A stretch of 64,000 nucleotides of DNA from Streptomyces xanthii (GCF_014621695.1 NZ_CP061281.1:4464001-4528000); one strand, 5' to 3'; numbered from the stretch's first letter, positions 51,650 to 60,342 are shown. The notes: generated from the letters alone by a model not told the origin. Numbers and translations are program-made.

Positions 51650-53287
51650 TCACGGGGCGCTTCTCAGTACGGCCGCCACGATCGGGCCCGCCGCGTCGCC
51701 TCCGTGGCCGCCGCTCAGGACCATCGCCGAGGCCGCCACGTCACCGCGGTACCCCGTGAACCAGGAGTTGGACCTGCCCTGGCCGTCGACCTCCGCGGAG
51801 CCCGTCTTCGCCCCGATGTTCGGACCCAGACCCGCCATGACCTGTGTCGCCGTGCCGTAGGGGGCGGTCGCCGCGAGGTTCATCATGCGGCGCAGCTGGG
51901 ACACCGTCGCGGACGGCAGTCCCTGCGCCGTCGCCACTTGGCGGTCGTCGAGGCCCGGGGCGACGAGGACCGGCTGGTGGAAGGAGCCGGTGATCGCGGT
52001 CGACGTCACCGAGGCCAGGTTCAGCGGGTTCATCTGCACCTGGCCCTGGCCGATCATCCCGGCCGCCGCGTCCGGCCCGCCCGCCGCCGGCACCGAGCCG
52101 TCGAACGAGACGATCCCCGTCTTCCAGTCCTTGCCGAGCCCGAACCGCTGCGTCGCCTCGTCCGCGAAGTTCTGCGCGCCGAGATCGTCCGAGTACTTGA
52201 TGAAGGCCGTGTTGCAGGAGCGGGCGAAGCTGTTGGCCAGGGTGGCGCCCTCGTTCGGGGCCATGCCCTTGAGGTTGTGGAAGGTCTGGCTCATCGCGAC
52301 CGCCGAGTCGGGGCACGGCGCCGGGCCGGTCTCCGTCGTGACGCCGTGGTCGATGAGCGCCGCCGCGGTGAGGATCTTCAGCGTCGAACCGGGCGCCACA
52401 CGGCCGTTGAACGCCGCGTTGAACTCGCGCTCCGACGCGTTGGCCACCGCCAGCACCTCACCGGTCGACGCCTTCACGGCGACCACCGACGACTTCGCGT
52501 ACCGCGCGACGGCGCCCTCGGCGGCCGCCTGCGCGTTCGCGCTGAGGGTCGTGTGCAGCTTGCCCGGCCGGCCCTTGGTGAGGGTGAGCAGCGTCTTGGC
52601 GGTCTCGGTGCCGTCGGCGTTCGCGTGCTGGACGTACGTCTCGACGCCGGGGGTGCCGCCCGCCTTGTCGCCGTACCGGGAGCGCAGCTGGTCCAGGACC
52701 GGGCCGAGCGAGGGGTACTTCTTCGCGGTCAGGACGACGCCGTCGCGGTCCACGGCCTCGATGGGCGGCGCCGCGGACTCGCCGGTGAGCAGGGTGTCGC
52801 CCTCCCGCAGGTCCGGGTGGAGCACGGACGGGCTCCACTTCACCAGGGCCCGCCCGGTGGTCTCGCCGCGCACGACGGTGAGCGAGGAGTCGTAGGACAG
52901 GGTCTTCTTCTTGCCGTCGAACTCCACGGTGGCATTCACCGAGAACGGGACGCGCGCCCCGGACGGTTTGCCGGCCTTCAGCGCGGTGTGCGTGATGTGC
53001 GCGTCCTCGTGCCAGCCGCGCAGCGCCTCCCGCGCGTTCTCCGCGAAGTTGGTGAACCCGGCGGCGCCGTCCGCGTCGTTCTTCCCCCACGCCGCGAGGA
53101 ACTTCCGCGACGTCTCCTCGACCTCGTCGGCCGTCGGCGGCCCCGTGCGGTGGGCCTCCGGCCCCGCCGCGGACGAGCCGCCGTTCCCCGTGACGGCCGT
53201 GACGATGTTGTAGGCCCCGTACCCGGCTCCGCCCACCATGACGGTGAACACCCCGCCGACGATCGCGACCTTGGCCCCCTTGCGCAT
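51650..53287 (-). CDS. Class B penicillin-binding protein with MecA-N/NTF2-like domain (paralogue 2)
   Basis: 545 residues. Anchor VAIVGGVFTVMVGGAGYGAY; NTF2-like domain about 50-155; transpeptidase motifs APGSTLK, ARSCNTAF and GAKTGSAEV. AGGGGA lies five bases before ATG 53287 and a TACAGT -10 (minus strand, 53322-53317) shortly upstream. Same domain order and much shared sequence with paralogue 1 (for example VVHPDLR/VLHPDLR, WFTxxRGD). In S. coelicolor a comparable PBP pair occurs in this region; deletion phenotypes there are mild as I recall. Confidence 0.93.
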   Translation of the reverse strand: MRKGAKVAIVGGVFTVMVGGAGYGAYNIVTAVTGNGGSSAAGPEAHRTGPPTADEVEETSRKFLAAWGKNDADGAAGFTNFAENAREALRGWHEDAHITHTALKAGKPSGARVPFSVNATVEFDGKKKTLSYDSSLTVVRGETTGRALVKWSPSVLHPDLREGDTLLTGESAAPPIEAVDRDGVVLTAKKYPSLGPVLDQLRSRYGDKAGGTPGVETYVQHANADGTETAKTLLTLTKGRPGKLHTTLSANAQAAAEGAVARYAKSSVVAVKASTGEVLAVANASEREFNAAFNGRVAPGSTLKILTAAALIDHGVTTETGPAPCPDSAVAMSQTFHNLKGMAPNEGATLANSFARSCNTAFIKYSDDLGAQNFADEATQRFGLGKDWKTGIVSFDGSVPAAGGPDAAAGMIGQGQVQMNPLNLASVTSTAITGSFHQPVLVAPGLDDRQVATAQGLPSATVSQLRRMMNLAATAPYGTATQVMAGLGPNIGAKTGSAEVDGQGRSNSWFTGYRGDVAASAMVLSGGHGGDAAGPIVAAVLRSAP

Positions 53288-53436
53288 GTGCGTCCCCTCC
53301 CCAGGTTGACGCTGGGACTGTAGACACGCGTGAGGCCCCGGCGACGGGGAGTTAGGTGGATGGTGTCCGAAAGTATCCGAAGAGAGATCGAGAAAACGGC
53401 CGAAACGGGCCCAGACCCAGGTATCGGGGCCCGGGC

Positions 53437-55182
53437 TCAGACCCAGGTGTCGAGCCACATCCGAGAGCGCCACGAGTCGATCGGGATCGCGGTGCCCGTG
53501 TAGATCGGCCAGAAGTAGATGAAGTTCCACACGATCAGCAGGACCAGGACGCCCGCGCCCGCCGCACCGGCCATCCGGCGCCGTTCCGACGAGCCCGGTT
53601 TCCCGATGATCGCGCCGAGCATCATCGCCACCGCCAGACACAGGAACGGCGCGAAGACGACCGCGTAGAAGTAGAAGATCGTCCGCTCCTGGTACTGGAA
53701 CCAGGGCAGATAGCCGGCCGCGACCCCGCACAGGATCGCGCCCGCCCGCCAGTCACGCCGGAAGAACCAGCGCCACAGCACGAACAGGAGCGCGACGGCG
53801 GCCGCCCACCACAGCAGCGGGGTGCCGAGCGCCAGGACCTCGCGGGCGCACTTGTCGGCCGCGTCCGCCGGGCAGCCGTCGGTGCCGGGCGACGGCGACT
53901 CGTAGAAGTAGGAGACGGGACGGCCGTCGACGATCCAGCTCCACGGGTTCGACTGGTACGTGTGCGCCGAGGTCAGATGCGTGTTGAACTCCCACACCTC
54001 GTGCTCGTAGTGCCACAGGCTGCGCACCCAGTCCGGCAGCCACGTGAAGTGGCCGCCCTTGCCCGCGGTCACCGCCCAGTTGCGCAGATAGCCGCCCGTG
54101 CCGTCGTCCGGCGAGAGGATCCAGCCCAGCCAGGACAGCACGTACGTGCCGATCGCGACCGGCACCGTCGACAGGAACGCCCAGCCCAGGTCCCACTGGT
54201 AGGTCGCCATCCAGGGGTGCCGCGCCCCGGCCACCCGGCGCGCGCCCACGTCCCACAGGACCGTCATCAGGGCGAACGCGGCCACGTACACGAAGCCGTT
54301 CCACTTCGTCGCCGCCGCCAGGCCCAGGCACAGGCCCGCGAGCAGCCGCCACGGCCGCCACCCGAACCGGAACGTCTCCGCGATGTGCGCGTCGGGCCGC
54401 ACCAGCCCGTTCTCGTCGACCGGCAGCGCCGCCGCGAGCCGCTCCCGGCTGCGGTCCCGGTCCACGACCAGGCAGCCGAACGCCGCCAGCACGAAGAACA
54501 CGAGCACCGAGTCGAGCAGCGCGGTCCGGCTCATCACGAACGCCAGCCCGTCCACCGCGAGCAGCAGACCGGCCAGGCAGCCCAGGAACGTCGAGCGGAA
54601 GATCCGCCGCCCGATCCGGCACACCATCAGCACGCACAGCGTGCCGAGCAGCGCCGTCATGAACCGCCAGCCGAAGGGGTCGAACCCGAACAGCCACTCG
54701 CCGATCCCGATGACGTACTTGCCGACCGGCGGATGCACGACGTACGAGGCGTCGTGCGGGATCGGCACGTCGCCGTTCCTCTGGAGGATCAGGTCGTTGG
54801 CGTTCTTCGCCCAGTTGACCTCGAAGCCGCGGTGGATGATCGCCCACGCGTCCTTCGCGTAGTACGTCTCGTCGAATATCACCGCCTTCGGGCTGCCCAG
54901 GTGCCAGAAGCGCAGCAGCCCCGCGAGCAGCGTGACCAGCAGCGGCCCGGCCCAGCCGGAGAACCGGCCGAGCCCGCCCGTCGGCCACAGGCGCGAGGTC
55001 GGCGCGGGGAACGACGGCACGAGCCGCTCGAGGACACCGCCCCCGCCGTCCCGCCCCGCGTACCCGAACCGGCGCAGGCCGCGCAGCCACGACGACGGCC
55101 GCTCCGCCTCGGCGGGGTCCTGCCGGGCAGCGGCGCGCGACGGGGTCTCGGTCGGGTGGGACGACGACGCGGTATGGGTCAC
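53437..55182 (-). CDS. pmt: Protein O-mannosyltransferase
   Basis: 581 residues, GT39/PMT family with about 11 helices. The catalytic Asp-Glu sits in FDETYYAKDAW in the first extracytoplasmic loop; VVHPPVGKY and the ATKWNG motif follow. It transfers mannose from polyprenyl-phosphate-mannose to secreted proteins; in Streptomyces this includes a phage receptor and wall enzymes. GTG 55182 is preceded by TACGAT with six bases between and no Shine-Dalgarno, so it is probably leaderless. Divergent from rsmI across 62 bp. Confidence 0.96.
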   Translation of the reverse strand: MTHTASSSHPTETPSRAAARQDPAEAERPSSWLRGLRRFGYAGRDGGGGVLERLVPSFPAPTSRLWPTGGLGRFSGWAGPLLVTLLAGLLRFWHLGSPKAVIFDETYYAKDAWAIIHRGFEVNWAKNANDLILQRNGDVPIPHDASYVVHPPVGKYVIGIGEWLFGFDPFGWRFMTALLGTLCVLMVCRIGRRIFRSTFLGCLAGLLLAVDGLAFVMSRTALLDSVLVFFVLAAFGCLVVDRDRSRERLAAALPVDENGLVRPDAHIAETFRFGWRPWRLLAGLCLGLAAATKWNGFVYVAAFALMTVLWDVGARRVAGARHPWMATYQWDLGWAFLSTVPVAIGTYVLSWLGWILSPDDGTGGYLRNWAVTAGKGGHFTWLPDWVRSLWHYEHEVWEFNTHLTSAHTYQSNPWSWIVDGRPVSYFYESPSPGTDGCPADAADKCAREVLALGTPLLWWAAAVALLFVLWRWFFRRDWRAGAILCGVAAGYLPWFQYQERTIFYFYAVVFAPFLCLAVAMMLGAIIGKPGSSERRRMAGAAGAGVLVLLIVWNFIYFWPIYTGTAIPIDSWRSRMWLDTWV

Positions 55183-55195
55183 CGCGCCATCGTAG

Positions 55196-55220
55196 GGAAC
55201 CCGACTGTGCGAATCCCGTC
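55196..55220 (+). promoter_or_regulatory. SigE-type promoter upstream of rsmI (GGAAC-N16-CGTC)
   Basis: GGAAC at 55196-55200 and CGTC at 55217-55220 with 16 bases between match the Streptomyces SigE cell-envelope-stress consensus. It overlaps by position the leaderless pmt -10 on the other strand. Confidence 0.55.
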
Positions 55221-55244
55221 TGTGACCCCTGCGAGACTGGAACA

Positions 55245-56120
55245 GTGACAGGAACCGCAGATTCGACCGGAACGCTGGTACTCGCAGGAACCCCCATCGG
55301 GGCCATTTCGGACGCGCCGCCGAGGCTCGCGCAGGAGCTGGCCGTCGCCGACGTCGTCGCGGCCGAGGACACGCGGCGCATGAAGCGGCTCGCGCAGGCG
55401 CTCGGGGTGACCGTCGGCGGGCGCGTCGTGTCCTACTTCGAGGGCAACGAGTCGGCCCGCACCCCCGAGCTGGTGGAGGCGCTGGCCGGCGGGGCGCGGG
55501 TGCTGCTCGTGACCGACGCCGGGATGCCGTCCGTGTCGGACCCCGGGTACCGGCTGGTGGCCGCCGCCGTCGAGCGCGACATCCGCGTCACCGCCGTACC
55601 GGGCCCCTCGGCCGTGCTCACCGCGCTCGCGCTGTCCGGGCTGCCCGTCGACCGGTTCTGCTTCGAGGGGTTCCTGCCGCGCAAGGCGGGCGAGCGGATG
55701 GGCCGGCTCAAGGAGGTCGCCGACGAGCGCCGCACCCTCGTGTACTTCGAGGCCCCGCACCGCCTCGACGACACCCTCGCGGCGATGGCCGAGGCGTTCG
55801 GCGCCGACCGCCGGGCCGCCGTGTGCCGCGAGCTGACCAAGACCTACGAGGAGATCAAGCGGGGCCCGCTCAAGGAACTCGCCGCGTGGGCCGCCGAGGG
55901 TGTCCGCGGCGAGATCACCGTCGTCGTGGAGGGCGCCCCGGAGAAGTCCGCGGACGACGTCACCCCCGCTGAGCTGGTGCGCAGGGTCCGGGTGCGGGAG
56001 GAGGCGGGGGAGCGGCGCAAGGAGGCCATCGCCGCCGTCGCCGCGGAGGCGGGTCTGCCCAAGCGGGAAGTCTTCGATGCCGTCGTCGCGGCAAAGAATG
56101 CGGATCGAACCGCCCCATAA
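55245..56120 (+). CDS. rsmI: 16S rRNA 2'-O-methyltransferase RsmI
   Basis: 291 residues of the tetrapyrrole-methylase fold: LVLAGTPIGAISDAPPRLAQ, AEDTRRMKRL, YFEGNE, LVTDAGMPSVSDPGYRLV and PGPSAVLTALALSGL are all diagnostic. It methylates C1402 of 16S rRNA. C-terminal helical extension (RRKEAIAAVAAEAGLPKREV) is the RsmI HTH-like domain. GTG 55245 with TGGA upstream. Divergent from pmt, an arrangement also found in mycobacteria. Confidence 0.96.
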   Translation: MTGTADSTGTLVLAGTPIGAISDAPPRLAQELAVADVVAAEDTRRMKRLAQALGVTVGGRVVSYFEGNESARTPELVEALAGGARVLLVTDAGMPSVSDPGYRLVAAAVERDIRVTAVPGPSAVLTALALSGLPVDRFCFEGFLPRKAGERMGRLKEVADERRTLVYFEAPHRLDDTLAAMAEAFGADRRAAVCRELTKTYEEIKRGPLKELAAWAAEGVRGEITVVVEGAPEKSADDVTPAELVRRVRVREEAGERRKEAIAAVAAEAGLPKREVFDAVVAAKNADRTAP

Positions 56121-56135
56121 GCGCGTAAAGGACTA

Positions 56136-56317
56136 ACCTGAAAAGCAAAGCGAAGACCGGGTGCGGCGCCCTTTCGGCAGGGAAGAGCCAAATCGGCTCC
56201 AACAGTCGGCAGGTGCTTTGCGTCCGGCCCGCCGGAGGCGTCCACTGGTCGAAGGGGACGCACCCGTCCCCACGCTGCCCGAGGGCAGCGCTTGTCCAGC
56301 GGACAAGAGGAGCTGGC
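56136..56317 (+). ncRNA. Structured leader RNA, candidate riboswitch
   Basis: Within 182 bp: GCAAAGC (56145-56151) pairs with GCTTTGC (56215-56221); ACCTG (56136-56140) could pair with CAGGT (56210-56214), which together make an H-type pseudoknot. A GAGCC/GGCTC hairpin lies inside, then TCCGG/CCGGA. Three back-to-back perfect seven-base hairpins follow at 56254-56271, 56273-56290 and 56291-56307, the last running into the AAGAGGAG ribosome-binding site. A TAACCT -10 (56134-56139) would start the RNA near 56146 and exclude ACCTG. No known class was matched. Confidence 0.6.
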
Positions 56318-56803
56318 ATGAGCGAGTTCGCAGTCTCCAGGACGACCACCGGTGCCGAGACGCCCCCGATCCCCAACCGCAGCGCGGCGACCTCGATCGC
56401 CCACGAGTCGTACTCCTTCGCCTGCATGCGCTGCGGGCACGGATGGGAGCAGTCCTACGAGATCGAGCACCACGTCGACGGGGACGGGGCGGAGTTCGTG
56501 ATGTACGTGGCGAACGGCGAGCGGGTCCCGTCGCCGCTCACCCGCCCCACCTGCCTGAACTGCGGCGGACACGTCGTACGGATCATGCGGGCCGGCCGGG
56601 TCTCCTCCGTCCTCGACATCATGCAGAACCCCAAGAACCCGCAGCACCGCACGCCGCCCGCGGGGCCCGTCGAGGCGCCCGAGCCCGCGGCCGCGGAGGC
56701 CCGGAAGCCGCACGAGCACCACTGGCACCTGTCGGACCTGCTCCACCCCTTCAGCCACCACCACAAGAAGGACGCGGCCGAGACGGACGAGCCCGGTTCG
56801 TAG
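56318..56803 (+). CDS. Zinc-ribbon protein with His-rich tail, unknown function
   Basis: 161 residues. Four Cys as Cys36-x2-Cys39 and Cys79-x2-Cys82 (FACMRCGHGWEQSY and PTCLNCGGHVVRI) should bind zinc. Between them runs EIEHHVDGDG. The C-terminal third is Pro/Ala-rich and ends in a His cluster (HEHHWHLSDLLHPFSHHH). No membrane segment. AAGAGGAG is five to six bases before ATG 56318. A conserved actinobacterial protein I cannot name. The structured leader plus metal-binding residues make a metal-linked role conceivable but unproven. Confidence 0.8.
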   Translation: MSEFAVSRTTTGAETPPIPNRSAATSIAHESYSFACMRCGHGWEQSYEIEHHVDGDGAEFVMYVANGERVPSPLTRPTCLNCGGHVVRIMRAGRVSSVLDIMQNPKNPQHRTPPAGPVEAPEPAAAEARKPHEHHWHLSDLLHPFSHHHKKDAAETDEPGS

Positions 56804-56917
56804 GCCGGGGCGGGGCCGCACTCGGCCGGTCGGACCGCGGCCGGGCCGGAATCGGTGCGGCTTCGCGGGACAGGAATCGGTTCGTCGGACCGGAGGGCCG
56901 GTTCGTAGGATCGGGGC

Positions 56918-57796
56918 ATGAGCCCCAACGCCAAGGACGCCACCCCGCCCCCGCCGCCCGCGCCGCTGGACGTGCCGGTCGCCGACTCGCACACCCACCT
57001 GGACATGCAGGCGGGCACGGTCGAGGAGGCCCTCGCCAAGGCGGCGTCGGTGGGCGTGACGACCGTCGTGCAGGTGGGCTGCGACCTCAAGGGCTCGCAG
57101 TGGGCCGCCGACACCGCCGCCGCGCACGCCGCGGTCCACGCGGCCGTCGCCCTGCACCCCAACGAGGCGCCGCGCATCGTGCACGGCGACCCCGACGGCT
57201 GGTCCCGGCAGGGCGCGCGCGAGCCGCTCGGCGACGCCGGGCTCGACGCGGCGCTCGCCGAGATCGACCGGCTCGCCGCGCTGCCCCACGTCAAGGGCGT
57301 CGGCGAGACCGGCCTCGACTACTTCCGCACCGGCCCCGAGGGCAAGGCGGCCCAGGAGAAGTCCTTCCGCGCCCACATCGAGATCGCCAAGCGGCACGGC
57401 AAGGCCCTCGTCATCCACGACCGGGAGGCCCACGAGGACGTGCTGCGGGTCCTCAAGGAGGAGGGCGCCCCCGAGCGCACCGTCTTCCACTGCTACTCCG
57501 GCGACGCCGACATGGCCCGGATCTGCGCCGAGCACGGCTACTTCATGTCCTTCGCGGGCAACGTCACCTTCAAGAACGCCCAGCCGCTGCGCGACGCCCT
57601 CGAAGTCGCCCCCATGGAACTGATCCTGGTGGAGACCGACGCCCCGTTCCTGACCCCGGCGCCGTACCGCGGTCGGCCTAACGCCCCGTACCTGATTCCG
57701 GTCACGCTGCGCGCCATGGCGGCCGTCAAGGGCGTCACCGAGGAAGCCCTCTCGACCTCGGTCTCCGCCAACACGGCCCGCGCCTTCGACTACTGA
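56918..57796 (+). CDS. TatD-family metal-dependent hydrolase
   Basis: 292 residues. Motifs: DSHTHLD (metal His pair), GVGETGLDYFR, VIHDREAHED, FHCYSGD and LVETDAPFLTP. Relatives are 3'-exonucleases or DNases. TAGGAT ends six bases before ATG 56918, so the mRNA may be leaderless, although the intervening CGGGGC is weakly SD-like. The order tatD-rpfB-ksgA-ispE is conserved in Actinobacteria including M. tuberculosis. Confidence 0.94.
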   Translation: MSPNAKDATPPPPPAPLDVPVADSHTHLDMQAGTVEEALAKAASVGVTTVVQVGCDLKGSQWAADTAAAHAAVHAAVALHPNEAPRIVHGDPDGWSRQGAREPLGDAGLDAALAEIDRLAALPHVKGVGETGLDYFRTGPEGKAAQEKSFRAHIEIAKRHGKALVIHDREAHEDVLRVLKEEGAPERTVFHCYSGDADMARICAEHGYFMSFAGNVTFKNAQPLRDALEVAPMELILVETDAPFLTPAPYRGRPNAPYLIPVTLRAMAAVKGVTEEALSTSVSANTARAFDY

Positions 57797-57802
57797 AACC
57801 GG

Positions 57803-57821
57803 CACCGGCCCCGCGCCGGTG
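57803..57821 (+). terminator. Hairpin after tatD
   Basis: CACCGGC and GCCGGTG with a five-base loop, starting seven bases after the tatD stop. No T tract, but Streptomyces terminators often lack one. Confidence 0.6.
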
Positions 57822-57937
57822 ATCGCGACACCACGTAGTCGCGTCGCTTTGGAGAGTGACGACCGCTCCGCTAGGTTCTGCTCGCCCGACCCGCCCCCAC
57901 CCCGGGGGCGGACCCCTGGAGCGCCTGGAGCGTCGTC

Positions 57938-59320
57938 GTGAGCAAAGCGCCGTACGAGCCGTACGAGGATCCGTACGGTCCCGGTGGAGCCGGGGACGCG
58001 CACGGCTCCTGGGGATACGAGCCGACCGTCGTCGCACTCGACGCCCCCTGGTCCGAGCCCGTCGAGTCCGTCGGGCCCTTTGAGCCGGTCGGGCGCGTCG
58101 AAGCCCAGGCGTACGCGACCGCCACCGCCCGCACCGAGACCGCCCTGCCCCGCCAGGCGACCCCGCCCCGTCAGGCGACGCCGGGTGCCCGCCGCGCCGC
58201 GCGCCGCAAGAAGAGAGACCCGCGCCCCGACACCCTGCGCCGGCTGGTCCCCCAGGCCCTCGTCGTCGCGTTCCTCGCCGGCGGCACCTCCGCGTTCGTC
58301 GCCAACGACAAGGCCGTCCACCTCAGCATCGACGGCAAGGAACGCACCCTGCACACCTTCGCCGACGACGTCACCGAGCTGCTCGCCGACGAGGGCGTCG
58401 ACGTCGGCGACCACGACCTCGTCGCCCCGGCCCCCGGCACCGCGCTCGCCGACGGGGACGAGGTCGCCGTCCGCTACGGGCGGCCCGTGCGGCTCACCCT
58501 CGACGGACAGCGCCGCGAGGTGTGGACGACCGCCCGCACCGTCGCCGGGGCCCTCGACCAGATCGGGGTACGGGCCGAGGGGGCCTACGTGTCCACGTCC
58601 CGCTCCCGGGCCATCGGGCGGCACGGACTCGAACTCGCCGTCCGCACCGAGCGCAGCGTCACGATCATGGCCGACGGGCAGCGCCGCACCCTGCGCACCA
58701 ACGCGGCGACCGTCGGCGAGGCCGTCGACGAGGCCGGGATCACCCTGCGCGGCCAGGACACCCTGTCCGTCGCCCGTGACAGCTTCCCGCGCGACGGACA
58801 GACGATCACCGTGATGCGGGTGACCGGCCGCAAGGAGGTCCGCGAGGAACCCGTCCCCTACGAGACCGAGCGCACCCGCGACGACAGTCTCTTCGAAGGC
58901 ACGGAGGTCGTCACCCGGGCCGGCGAGACCGGGCTGCGCCGGGTCACGTACGCGCTGCGCACCGTCAACGGGGTGCGGCAGAAGCCGCGCCGGATCGCCG
59001 ACGAGCTGATCCGGGCGCCGCGGGCCCAACTCGTGCGGGTCGGCACGAAGCCGCGGCCCGCGGAGGAGACCGGGTCCGGGTCCGGCTCCGGGCTGAACTG
59101 GGGGGCGCTGGCCCAGTGCGAGTCCGGGGGGCGGCCCGGAGCGACCGACCCCAGCGGCACCTACGGGGGGCTCTACCAGTTCGACACCCGCACCTGGCAG
59201 AGCCTCGGCGGCTCGGGGCGCCCCCAGGACGCGTCCGCCGCCGAGCAGACCTACCGCGCGAAGAAGCTCTACGCCCGCCGGGGTGCCACCCCCTGGCCCC
59301 ACTGCGGCGCCCGCCTCTGA
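57938..59320 (+). CDS. rpfB: Resuscitation-promoting factor RpfB
   Basis: 460 residues. Disordered cytosolic leader, membrane helix about 102-121 (LVPQALVVAFLAGGTSAFVA), three DUF348 repeats (about 126-180, 182-237, 238-293), a G5 domain (about 296-372), a Gly/Ser linker, and the Rpf lysozyme-like domain from about 385 with catalytic Glu395 in QCESGG and Cys394/Cys456 for the disulfide. It cleaves glycan strands to restart growth or germination. GGAG seven bases before GTG 57938. No structured c-di-AMP-like leader is visible. Followed by 1.4 kb of repeats instead of ksgA. Confidence 0.96.
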   Translation: MSKAPYEPYEDPYGPGGAGDAHGSWGYEPTVVALDAPWSEPVESVGPFEPVGRVEAQAYATATARTETALPRQATPPRQATPGARRAARRKKRDPRPDTLRRLVPQALVVAFLAGGTSAFVANDKAVHLSIDGKERTLHTFADDVTELLADEGVDVGDHDLVAPAPGTALADGDEVAVRYGRPVRLTLDGQRREVWTTARTVAGALDQIGVRAEGAYVSTSRSRAIGRHGLELAVRTERSVTIMADGQRRTLRTNAATVGEAVDEAGITLRGQDTLSVARDSFPRDGQTITVMRVTGRKEVREEPVPYETERTRDDSLFEGTEVVTRAGETGLRRVTYALRTVNGVRQKPRRIADELIRAPRAQLVRVGTKPRPAEETGSGSGSGLNWGALAQCESGGRPGATDPSGTYGGLYQFDTRTWQSLGGSGRPQDASAAEQTYRAKKLYARRGATPWPHCGARL

Positions 59321-59411
59321 CCCTGGGTCGGGCCCCTCCGGGGTGAACCTGCTGCCCATGACCGCCGGCGCCTATGGGGCGGGGCCCCGCCCGGGGGTGA
59401 TGCTCACCCCC

Positions 59412-59585
59412 GGGTCCCCCGGGTCCCCGGGTCCCCGGGTCCCCCGGGTCCCCGGGTCCCCGGGTCCCCCGGGTCCCCCGGGTCCCCGGGTCCCCGGGTC
59501 CCCGGGTCCCCCGGGTCCCCCGGGTCCCCCGGGTCCCCCGGGTCCCCCGGGTCCCCCGGGTCCCCCGGGTCCCCCGGGTCCCCCC
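59412..59585. repeat. Minisatellite of GGGTCCCC(C) units
   Basis: About 20 units of GGGTCCCCC (9 bp) with seven 8-bp units in the first two thirds. In one frame 9-bp units read Gly-Pro-Pro, but the 8-bp units shift frame. G runs occur on both strands. Confidence 0.9.
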
Positions 59586-59632
59586 GGGCCCCACGACCGT
59601 CCGCACCCTTCCATCCCGGCGCCTCCGGGCTC

Positions 59633-59930
59633 CTGGGGCCCCTGCCCCTCGGGGCCCGCGCCCGTCCGGGGCCTGCCCCCCGGGGCCCGCGCCCGTCCGG
59701 GCCTCTGCCCTCGGGGCCCGCGCCCGTCCGGGGCCTGCCCCCCGGGGCCCGCGCCCGTCCGGGCCCCTGCCCTCGGGGCCCGCGCCCGTCCGGGGCCTGC
59801 CCCCCGGGGCCCGCGCCCGTCCGGGCCCCTGCCCTCGGGGCCCGCGCCCGTCCGGGCCTCTGCCCTCGGGGCCCGCGTTCGTCCGGGCCCCTGCCCCCCG
59901 GGCCCGCGTTCGTCCGGGGCCCCGGACCCA
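59633..59930. repeat. Tandem array of about nine 33-bp units
   Basis: Core CGCGCCCGTCCGGG alternates with CCTGCCC and CTCGGGGCC spacers; the last two units carry GCGTTCGTCCGGG. Unit length is divisible by three, so frames persist by arithmetic. Confidence 0.85.
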
Positions 59931-59971
59931 TGGCCCCTGCATCACCAGGCGCCCATGGCCCCGGCCCCGCG

Positions 59972-60011
59972 CCCACCCACCCGCCCCCTCCGGGGGCGTC
60001 GGCCCGGCGCC
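59972..60011 (+). repeat. 40-bp perfect inverted repeat, left arm
   Basis: Begins CCCACCCACCCGCCCCC and ends GGCCCGGCGCC. Exact complement at 60416-60455, 404 bp away. Confidence 0.92.
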
Positions 60012-60342
60012 CGGCCTTGGGCAGTACTTCAGCCCTGGACGCGCATCCAGTCGCCCCGCCTCGGGCAGAACCCCAGCCTTGGGGTGCGCTTCGGTCGGCC
60101 CCGACTTGGGTCAGCGCTCCATTGCTGGGTGCGCGTTCGGTCGCCCTGACGTTGGGCAGTCCCCCGCCGGGCCTCGGCCCCGCCAGGGGCGTTCGGCCCG
60201 ACGCCCGGCCTCGGGCACGTCCCTTCTGGGTTCGGGCAGTCTGCCGCCTGGGGCGGCACCCTGGCGCCAGGGTGCGTGATCGGGTCGGCCTCGGCTGCGG
60301 CGGCGCCGCCGTAGGGGCTGACGCATGTCGCCGACTGCTGCG

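Noticed and set aside
57797..57937. Possible c-di-AMP riboswitch before rpfB, as known for some rpf genes
   Set aside because: The gap is mostly the tatD hairpin and lacks the ydaO core elements. Too short for the aptamer.
59283..60149. Long frame with Gly-Pro-Pro repeats that looks like a bacterial collagen-like protein
   Set aside because: It begins inside rpfB, has no ribosome-binding site, and depends on repeats whose 8-bp units shift frame. All frames are open because the DNA lacks A/T.
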